Shown here: piece by piece, positions 7,293 to 12,099 of the stretch
How the letters are laid out: the number at the start of each line of letters is the position of its first letter
Position numbering within the stretch: position 1 is the stretch's first letter
From: Parachlamydiaceae bacterium
GTDB taxonomy: Bacteria > Chlamydiota > Chlamydiia > Chlamydiales > Parachlamydiaceae
Length of the DNA: 12,099 nucleotides
Reading direction: 5' to 3'
NCBI GenBank assembly: GCA_030679615.1
Contig: JAUXSJ010000025.1
Coordinates: 1 to 12,099, forward strand
Position numbers and translations under genes: made by a program
Notes under the pieces: model-generated
Database searches by the model: none
What the model saw: only the letters and a program-made list of their open reading frames with translations
Told to the model about the DNA's origin: nothing

Positions 7293-7326
7293 TTTGATAT
7301 TTTCGGTTTTGTAGGATTAAAAAGGA

Positions 7327-7533
7327 TTAAATTGTGTCGTCTTCTTTTCGTTCTTTGACTTCCTCAGGACTTATAGCTTCTTCTTCTTCATAATACTGAT
7401 CATCTTCAACATCACCTCTTAAATCTGATTCATTTAAATAAGGCTTTTTTAAATGATCACTTATGCCTTTTTCTAATGCATGATCAAAATTCAGTGGACG
7501 TGGATCGTCAGGATTTTGTTTTTTATGACTCAT
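7327..7533 (-). CDS. Small acidic protein of unknown function
   Basis: This 68-residue protein has 21 Asp/Glu against 10 Lys/Arg. The acidic residues cluster in the C-terminal half, including a run of four Glu at 49-52. There is no signal peptide, membrane segment or Cys, and the protein is probably largely disordered. A good ribosome binding site (AAGGA, six bases before the ATG) and its position 34 bases upstream of the RNB gene on the same strand support it as a real gene. I do not recognise the family. Confidence 0.7.
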   Translation of the reverse strand: MSHKKQNPDDPRPLNFDHALEKGISDHLKKPYLNESDLRGDVEDDQYYEEEEAISPEEVKERKEDDTI

Positions 7534-7551
7534 AACATTCCTTATATCATT

Positions 7552-7610
7552 ATTTTAGGGTGTATTACTTGATTCACACGCCCTAAAATGTTTTATTCAA
7601 CGGATTTTAG
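7552..7610. promoter_or_regulatory. Overlapping alternative hairpins between two minus-strand genes
   Basis: ATTTTAGGG (7552-7560) pairs perfectly with CCCTAAAAT (7581-7589). The stem can extend by a G-U and two more pairs. The same CTAAAAT (7583-7589) can instead pair with ATTTTAG at 7604-7610, so the two structures exclude each other. The region lies between the 49-residue gene and the 68-residue gene, ahead of the latter's ribosome binding site. It may be a partial terminator or a leader structure. No T run follows on either strand, so the function is not established. Confidence 0.4.
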
Positions 7611-7622
7611 ACCTTAATACGA

Positions 7623-7772
7623 TTATCTGCCAATTAAGATCAATATTCCAGCGACTAACGCTAAAATTGAAAGAACAATTCCAGGGATTGCAAGTCCAGC
7701 AATTCCAACAATTCCAATTAAAATTAAATAAATTGCTAATAGAATCATTCCAATGCTATTTGTAAATTTCAT
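7623..7772 (-). CDS. 49-residue two-helix membrane protein
   Basis: Reading the minus strand from the ATG at 7772-7770 to TAA at 7625-7623 gives a 49-residue peptide that starts MKFTNSIGMILLAIYLI and ends LVAGILILIGR. It is almost wholly Ile/Leu/Gly/Ala/Val. Two membrane helices (about 7-27 and 31-47) are joined by a Pro30-containing turn, with Lys2 and Arg49 at the ends. A strong ribosome binding site, GAGGAG, lies four bases before the ATG, which makes this gene convincing despite its size. It resembles the small inner-membrane proteins of unknown function found widely in proteobacteria, but I cannot assign a family with certainty. It is the first gene of the minus-strand run toward the RNB gene. 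Confidence 0.75.
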   Translation of the reverse strand: MKFTNSIGMILLAIYLILIGIVGIAGLAIPGIVLSILALVAGILILIGR

Positions 7773-7802
7773 ATAGCTCCTCAAGTTTAAAATTGTGTCT
7801 TT

Positions 7803-7824
7803 TTACAAAAAGTATTTTTTGTAA
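7803..7824. promoter_or_regulatory. Perfect 9-bp dyad in a divergent promoter region
   Basis: TTACAAAAA (7803-7811) and TTTTTGTAA (7816-7824) are perfect inverted copies separated by GTAT. The dyad lies 31 bases upstream of the minus-strand 49-residue gene and 79 bases upstream of the plus-strand acyltransferase gene. That is where an operator shared by divergent genes would be expected. No cognate regulator is encoded in the window. Confidence 0.4.
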
Positions 7825-7833
7825 CGAGACAAT

Positions 7834-7858
7834 TTGACTCTAATGGGGTATATATAAA
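7834..7858 (+). promoter_or_regulatory. Possible promoter for the acyltransferase gene
   Basis: TTGACT (7834-7839) matches a -35 box well. TATA-rich sequence ending TATAAA (7853-7858) could serve as the -10, but the 13-base spacing is short for a sigma-70-type promoter. Treat it as a weak candidate. Confidence 0.25.
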
Positions 7859-7902
7859 TATTCAATAAATTATTTTAAATTGAATGAATAGAGGAATCAG
7901 TA

Positions 7903-8877
7903 ATGGATCGTGAGACTTTAATTAAATATGTTCGTCAGTGGGGAGGAGTTAATACAAATGGTCTTTTAGATAAAGATTGTCTCATTTTTACTTCGCCAGA
8001 AATTGAAGGATTTATAGGTTATAAAGTAGTTTCGTCCTATGCAATTGTTTATGGTAACCCTGTTTGTTCTGAAGAAAAAATTCCAAATTTAGCAAATGCT
8101 TTTGAACAGTTTTGTCATCAAAATATGTTAAAGACACTATACACAATGGTTTCTTTAGATTTTGCTAAATGGGCAATTACCAATCATTCTGCAATAGCAA
8201 TTGAATTTGGTTTCAATTTAGTTTTTAATCCACACCATCTTCCTACTAAAAACATTGGCTCAAAAGGTGGATTAGTTCGTCGAAAAGTTAAACATGCGCT
8301 TAAAGAAGGTGTAGTCGTACATGAATATATTGGAGAAGATCGACATGTTGAAGAGCAAATAGAGTACATTGTAAATTCTTGGATTCAAAACAGACGTGGA
8401 TTTCAAATCCATCTTTGCCATGTGACAGTTTTTCAAGATCGTGTGGGTAAGCGTTGGTTTTATGCAAAAAAAGATGGTGTAATCGTTGGATTTTTAGTTC
8501 TTAACGAATTGAAATCTCAACAAGGATGGTTACTTAACAATATTATGTTTTTAAAGAATGCTCCAAATGGAATATCTGAATTATTAATCATTTCTGCTTT
8601 AGAAGCTCTTGATAAAGAAGGGTGTCGAATGGTGTTGGTTGGACCAATTCCTAAAAAAGATCTTACAAATATGATTGGTTTAAATCCATTTAAAACATTT
8701 TTATTTAGAATAGTTTATAAATTTATAAGGAATATTTTTGGCTTAAGCGGTCAAGAGATTTTTTGGGATAAATTTCAAGTTGATTCATATGAAGATTCTT
8801 ATTTAGTTTTTCCTCATGGTAAATTAGGGTTTGGAAGTATTCGATCAGTTATTCAAGTTTTTAATGAATTTAAATGA
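7903..8877 (+). CDS. Stand-alone MprF C-terminal-like acyltransferase (LPG_synthase_C / DUF2156, GNAT fold)
   Basis: This 324-residue protein has no signal peptide and no membrane domain. The pattern matches the catalytic C-terminal domain of phosphatidylglycerol lysyltransferases (two GNAT-like halves). Residues 122-135 hold the basic segment GGLVRRKVKHALKE. Residues 183-200 read KRWFYAKKDGVIVGFLVL. Residues about 207-250 follow as a tryptophan-glycine strand, NAPNGISELLI, a helix, then a GCRMVLVGPIP strand. In full-length enzymes this domain transfers an aminoacyl group from tRNA to a membrane lipid, but stand-alone members have varied or unknown acceptors, so lipid modification is only a possibility. 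GAGGAA six bases before the ATG is a good ribosome binding site. It is separated from aroA by 70 bases in which I see no gene or strong signal. Confidence 0.8.
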   Translation: MDRETLIKYVRQWGGVNTNGLLDKDCLIFTSPEIEGFIGYKVVSSYAIVYGNPVCSEEKIPNLANAFEQFCHQNMLKTLYTMVSLDFAKWAITNHSAIAIEFGFNLVFNPHHLPTKNIGSKGGLVRRKVKHALKEGVVVHEYIGEDRHVEEQIEYIVNSWIQNRRGFQIHLCHVTVFQDRVGKRWFYAKKDGVIVGFLVLNELKSQQGWLLNNIMFLKNAPNGISELLIISALEALDKEGCRMVLVGPIPKKDLTNMIGLNPFKTFLFRIVYKFIRNIFGLSGQEIFWDKFQVDSYEDSYLVFPHGKLGFGSIRSVIQVFNEFK

Positions 8878-8947
8878 CTTAAGTTATTGATTTTTAATAT
8901 AAAAAACTAGATTATGCACGGTTTATTTTATAGAAAACTGAGTCTTT

Positions 8948-10252
8948 ATGTCGTTTATAGAAGTCAATAAAAGTATATTATCTGGGAATATTAGTATTCC
9001 TTCTTCAAAATCGCAAACAATGCGAGCTTTAATCTTTGCTTTAATGGCATCGGGAAAAAGCTTGATTCACAATTATCTTCATTCTCCCGATACTTTTTCA
9101 ATGATAGAAGCTTGTCGATCTTTTGGTGCAAAAGTAACAATACTTCCTTATACGATTGAAATGGAAGGCATAGGTGGAAAGGTTAGTTGTACAGCAGACG
9201 TTATTTATGCAGGAAATTCTGGAATCATTTTACGTTTTTGTTCAGCTTTAGGAGCGTTAGCTTCCTTACCTGTAGTCGTGACAGGGGATTATTCTATTCG
9301 CTATCAAAGGCCTATAGCAGCTTTAATAGATGGGTTAAGTCAATTAGATGTTCAGGTTACTTCAATGCGTGGAGATCATTTTGCTCCATTAATTATTCAA
9401 GGACCGATTAAAGGCAGATCTATTTCGATCGATGGTAGTGATTCACAACCTGTGTCGGCTTTATTAATAGCTACAGCCTTTGCAAAAGAGCCTTCTGAAA
9501 TCCATGTGAAAAATCCTGGAGAAAAACCATTTGTTAGAATGACTCTAGATTGGTTTGATCGATTAGGCATAAATTATTCTCAAAATTCATATGAACATTT
9601 TTTCATAGAAGGAAACACAAAATATCATGGATTTGAATATACTGTACCCGGAGATTTTAGTTCTGCTGCGTTTCCAATTGCTGCTGCTTTGATTACTGGA
9701 TCGGAATTAACGATTAATCAACTTGATTTTTCTGATTCGCAAGGAGATAAAGAATTGATATCTATTTTTCAGAAAATGGGCGGTCATATTGAATATGAAG
9801 ATGAAAACAAACGAATAGTCATCAAAAAAAACTCATGTCTTAAAGGAATGGCTATAGATGTGAATTCAATGATTGATGCTATTCCGATTCTTTCAGTTGT
9901 CGGATGTTTTGCTGAAGGGGAGACACGCTTATATAATGGTGCTGTTGCTAGACAAAAAGAATGCGATCGAATTGCTTGCATGAAAAAAGAGCTTGAATCA
10001 ATGGGTGGGCAAGTTCAGGAATATGCAGATGGGCTTTTGATTAAAAAATCAATATTGCATGGATCAACAGTCCATTCAAATGAAGACCATCGTGTAGCAA
10101 TGTCATTGATTGTTGCAGGGCTTAAAGCTGAAGGATCAACTTATATACACTCTGTACAATGCATTAATAAAACCTTTCCAAATTTTATTGAAAAAATGAT
10201 TAATGTTGGTGCAAAAATGTTTGAGTGCAAGGATTTTAGTGAAACGTTTTAA
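8948..10252 (+). CDS. aroA: 3-phosphoshikimate 1-carboxyvinyltransferase (EPSP synthase)
   Basis: This 434-residue, full-length enzyme joins phosphoenolpyruvate to shikimate 3-phosphate in the cytosol (step six of the shikimate pathway). Active-site residues expected from the E. coli enzyme are present: Lys21-Ser22 and Arg26 in SSKSQTMR, Arg121 in YQRP, the PGDFSSA motif (234-240), Asp310, Glu338 with Arg341, His381-Arg382 in NEDHRVAM, and Lys408 in NKTFPNF. The PEP-binding loop reads GNSGIILRF (89-97) where E. coli has GNAGTAMRP, so Thr97 corresponds to Ile93 and Pro101 to Phe97. The start at 8948 has only a weak ribosome binding site but places Lys21 correctly. It is the first gene of an aroA - kinase - aroC cluster in the chlamydial order, although 246 bases with a palindromic element now separate it from the next gene. 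Confidence 0.95.
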   Translation: MSFIEVNKSILSGNISIPSSKSQTMRALIFALMASGKSLIHNYLHSPDTFSMIEACRSFGAKVTILPYTIEMEGIGGKVSCTADVIYAGNSGIILRFCSALGALASLPVVVTGDYSIRYQRPIAALIDGLSQLDVQVTSMRGDHFAPLIIQGPIKGRSISIDGSDSQPVSALLIATAFAKEPSEIHVKNPGEKPFVRMTLDWFDRLGINYSQNSYEHFFIEGNTKYHGFEYTVPGDFSSAAFPIAAALITGSELTINQLDFSDSQGDKELISIFQKMGGHIEYEDENKRIVIKKNSCLKGMAIDVNSMIDAIPILSVVGCFAEGETRLYNGAVARQKECDRIACMKKELESMGGQVQEYADGLLIKKSILHGSTVHSNEDHRVAMSLIVAGLKAEGSTYIHSVQCINKTFPNFIEKMINVGAKMFECKDFSETF

Positions 10253-10268
10253 TAGGGCATACATGCTC

Positions 10269-10283
10269 TAAATTGAAATCTTT
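10269..10283. repeat. Left copy of a 15-bp direct repeat
   Basis: TAAATTGAAATCTTT here matches TAAATTGACATCTTT at 10451-10465 in 14 of 15 positions, in the same orientation. The pair brackets the GC-rich palindrome and could be a target-site duplication left by its insertion. Confidence 0.5.
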
Positions 10284-10297
10284 TTTAATAACGCTGC

Positions 10298-10376
10298 GAG
10301 TGAGGCCTCTTGCGTAGTCATGCCGTCCCGGCCTGATTCAGGCCGGGACGGCCTGACTCCGCAAAAGATCACGCTC
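10298..10376. repeat. GC-rich palindromic element between aroA and the shikimate kinase gene
   Basis: The centre is base 10337. The inner arms 10322-10336 and 10338-10352 are perfect over 15 bp (GCCGTCCCGGCCTGA). Pairing continues outward to 10310 / 10364 with two mismatches, and imperfectly to 10298 / 10376. The composition is strikingly GC-rich against its AT-rich surroundings, which argues for a mobile palindromic repeat rather than a native operon feature. It has no T run on either side, so it is not a standard terminator, but it could cause partial termination or stabilise RNA ends between aroA and the downstream genes. Confidence 0.8.
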
Positions 10377-10450
10377 CATTGGTGGCTTAAAAAATTTTAA
10401 TTTAACAAGTGTGCGAATTGTTAATGCGGTTAAAACCCCTTTATGAGGCT

Positions 10451-10465
10451 TAAATTGACATCTTT
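10451..10465. repeat. Right copy of a 15-bp direct repeat
   Basis: TAAATTGACATCTTT is the partner of the 15-mer at 10269-10283, with one mismatch. It lies 33 bases before the shikimate kinase start, on the far side of the palindrome. Confidence 0.5.
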
Positions 10466-10498
10466 GACTGAACATTTAATAAAAATGCGTAGGGAAGA

Positions 10499-11023
10499 AT
10501 GAATTTCATTTTATGTGGTTTGCCACGTTGTGGAAAAACAACGATAGGGCAAAAGCTTGCATTTGAATTAAATTTATCTTTTAGAGACACTGATCGAATG
10601 ATTGAAGAGATGTATAAAAAAAAAATGAACATGACACGTACATGCCAAGACATTTATCAATTAGAAGGGAGTGATTTTTTTAGGCAAATTGAATCTGATG
10701 CGATTCATTCTTTAAAAGGGATATCTTCAACAATCATTTCGTCTGGTGGAGGTAGTGTATTAAATAAAGACAATTGTGTAAATTTTAAGCAACTTGGTAG
10801 GGTTATTTATTTAAACCTAAATCCATTATTAATTTGGAAGCGTCTTCTCAATGAAAAGGGATCTTCATTTTTAATCAATCAAACTGAGCAAAATTTTTAT
10901 GAAATGGTTAATGAAAGAATACTCATATATGAATCTATTGCAAATGATACAATAAAAATTGAGCATAAAAATGTAGAAGAAATTGTATCCGAAATTAAAA
11001 CTTTAATTCAAACAACAAAGTAA
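10499..11023 (+). CDS. aroK: Shikimate kinase
   Basis: This 174-residue protein is of normal length for the family. It phosphorylates shikimate at the 3-hydroxyl with ATP, supplying the substrate of AroA. The P-loop is GLPRCGKTT (7-15). Shikimate-binding residues are represented by Asp30 and Asp32 in RDTD, Arg62 in FFRQIE, and the glycine triplet at 83-85 (SSGGGSV). The adenine-side Arg appears as Arg140 in NERILIYE. The lid normally carries an RPLL motif whose Arg touches the ATP phosphates; here the aligned segment reads SSFLI (122-126) and that Arg is missing. AGGGA lies 3-4 bases before the ATG. The stop is only two bases before the aroC start, so the two genes are surely co-transcribed and probably translationally coupled. 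Chlamydial homologues are often named aroL; K versus L cannot be told apart from sequence here. Confidence 0.92.
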   Translation: MNFILCGLPRCGKTTIGQKLAFELNLSFRDTDRMIEEMYKKKMNMTRTCQDIYQLEGSDFFRQIESDAIHSLKGISSTIISSGGGSVLNKDNCVNFKQLGRVIYLNLNPLLIWKRLLNEKGSSFLINQTEQNFYEMVNERILIYESIANDTIKIEHKNVEEIVSEIKTLIQTTK

Positions 11024-11025
11024 TC

Positions 11026-12099
11026 ATGGCTAGTAATACTTTTGGTACAATATTTCGTATTATGACATGGGGAGAATCTCATGGAAAAGCTTTAGGAGTC
11101 GTGATCGATGGATGCCCAGCTGGATTTGAATTGTCTGAAAAAGAAATTGATGAATCTTTAATTAAAAGAGCCCCAGGAAAAACAGAACATACGTCCCCAA
11201 GAAAGGAAAATGATCAAGTAGAAATCCTTTCAGGAGTTTTTGAAGGAAAAACAACAGGTACTCCAATCTCTCTAATGATTAGAAATTACGATGCTGATTC
11301 TTCAAAATATGAACCCATTAAAGAATTATTTCGACCTGGCCATGCGAATTTCACTTACTTAGAAAAATATGGGATTTTTGATTATCGAGGTGGTGGTCGT
11401 TCTTCAGGACGTGAGACAATATCACGAGTAGCTGCTGGAGCTGTTGCTAAGCAATTCCTTAAATATGAAGGGATTGAATGCGTTACTTATATTAAGCAAA
11501 TTGGAAATATTAAAGCGAATTTGAATTTCCAAGATTTATCTCAATGGCGTTCTTCCATCGATCAAAGTACGTTATTTTGCCCTGATGTTGAAGCTTCTAA
11601 AAAAATGAAAGAATTGATTAATCTCATGAAAGAAGATGGAGATTCTATTGGTGGAGTAGTTGAATTTATTGTGATTGGATTACCCGTCGGTTTAGGAGAC
11701 CCTGTATTTGAAAAGATAGAAGCAAATTTAGCAAAAGCATTAATGAGCATTCCCGCATCAAAAGGTTTTGAAATAGGAGAAGGATTTTGTTCAGTGACTA
11801 TGAAGGGATCAGAACACAATGATACTTTTATGAATGATCATGGAACCATTAAGACAACAACAAATCACTCTGGTGGAACATTAGGGGGGATTTCAAATGG
11901 AATGCCTTTAATTGCGAGAGTGGCTTTTAAGCCAGCTTCGAGCATTATGAAAAAACAGCAAACAATTGATACATCAGGACAATTGCAATTAATGGAACTT
12001 CCTATAGGTTCACGTCATGATCCTTGTGTAGCAATTCGTGCAGTTTCTGTTGTTGAAGCAATGGTTTATCTTGTAATAGCAGACTGTGTGTTACTTAAT
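11026..12099 (+). CDS. aroC: Chorismate synthase (5' part, runs off the window)
   Basis: The frame is open from the ATG at 11026 through 358 codons to the last base, with no stop. The C-terminal end is missing, probably only a few residues, since the final segment VVEAMVYLVIADCVLL matches the last conserved helix of the family. The enzyme converts EPSP to chorismate and needs reduced FMN. Signatures seen are GESHG near the start (TWGESHGKALGVVIDG), RPGHANFTY, then RGGGRSSGRET with an RVAAGA tail, and the late RHDPCVAIRAV motif, which contains the expected Arg-His-Asp. No frameshift was found. The start follows the kinase stop by two bases and has no clear ribosome binding site of its own, which fits translational coupling. 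In chlamydiae aroB and aroDE follow next, beyond this window. Confidence 0.95.
   Translation, partial: MASNTFGTIFRIMTWGESHGKALGVVIDGCPAGFELSEKEIDESLIKRAPGKTEHTSPRKENDQVEILSGVFEGKTTGTPISLMIRNYDADSSKYEPIKELFRPGHANFTYLEKYGIFDYRGGGRSSGRETISRVAAGAVAKQFLKYEGIECVTYIKQIGNIKANLNFQDLSQWRSSIDQSTLFCPDVEASKKMKELINLMKEDGDSIGGVVEFIVIGLPVGLGDPVFEKIEANLAKALMSIPASKGFEIGEGFCSVTMKGSEHNDTFMNDHGTIKTTTNHSGGTLGGISNGMPLIARVAFKPASSIMKKQQTIDTSGQLQLMELPIGSRHDPCVAIRAVSVVEAMVYLVIADCVLLN

Larger units (their letters stand above)
10253..10498. other. aroA-to-kinase intergenic region
   Basis: These 246 bases hold a small near-palindrome just after the aroA stop (10254-10260 / 10263-10269), the GC-rich palindrome 10298-10376, and two near-identical 15-mers that flank it. 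Nothing else in it looks like a gene. In a tight operon this gap would be unusually long. Confidence 0.7.

Noticed and set aside
8873..8888. Near-palindrome across the stop codon of the acyltransferase gene
   Set aside because: It has no loop and no strong T run; likely chance in AT-rich sequence.
9187..9411. 74-codon frame inside aroA
   Set aside because: It is a shifted-frame reading of a clearly conserved enzyme, with no independent support.
10450..10653. 67-codon minus-strand frame over the kinase start
   Set aside because: It is antisense to the P-loop region of shikimate kinase; no sign of a real start.
11562..11819. 85-codon minus-strand frame inside aroC
   Set aside because: It is antisense to well-conserved chorismate synthase sequence with no ribosome binding site; a reverse-frame shadow.

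Overview
The window is AT-rich bacterial DNA (about one third G+C by eye). It most resembles a chromosome segment of an environmental chlamydia, of the Parachlamydiaceae / Protochlamydia type. That assignment is an inference. It rests on the gene order aroA - shikimate kinase - aroC on one strand, which is the chlamydial arrangement; on a Sel1-like repeat protein carrying a eukaryotic-type tyrosine-phosphatase fold, as expected of an intracellular bacterium; and on the base composition. No rRNA, tRNA, CRISPR array or intact transposase was found.

Layout. Positions 1-201 hold a long, nearly perfect hairpin repeat (22-115). Two minus-strand genes follow: a lipoprotein with a peptidase M15-like zinc site (1879-2730) and, downstream of it, a Sel1/PTP-like protein (202-1833) whose phosphatase active site has lost both its nucleophilic Cys and its Arg. 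Ten bases from the lipoprotein start, a HAD-family phosphatase gene (2741-3466) runs the other way, followed by an exported beta-propeller-like protein (3557-5044).

The 784-base convergent gap 5045-5828 is occupied mostly by a 508-bp nested palindromic element (5116-5623) with no credible gene. It shares the 13-mer TTTGGAGTGCGAA with the hairpin at 22-115. A minus-strand cluster then runs from 7772 down to 5829: a 49-residue membrane peptide, a 68-residue acidic protein, and an RNase II/R-family protein lacking the cold-shock domains. A divergent promoter region (7773-7902) with a perfect 9-bp dyad separates it from a stand-alone MprF-C-terminal-like acyltransferase (7903-8877).

The right end is the shikimate cluster: aroA (8948-10252), shikimate kinase (10499-11023) and the 5' part of aroC (11026 to the window edge). 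These three catalyse steps 6, 5 and 7 of the shikimate pathway, from shikimate to chorismate. The gap between aroA and the kinase holds a GC-rich 79-nt palindrome flanked by near-identical 15-bp direct repeats, as if a small element had inserted into an older operon.

The most unusual items are the degenerate PTP protein and the family of palindromic intergenic elements. The aro genes are conventional, apart from the substitutions noted in AroA and in the kinase lid.
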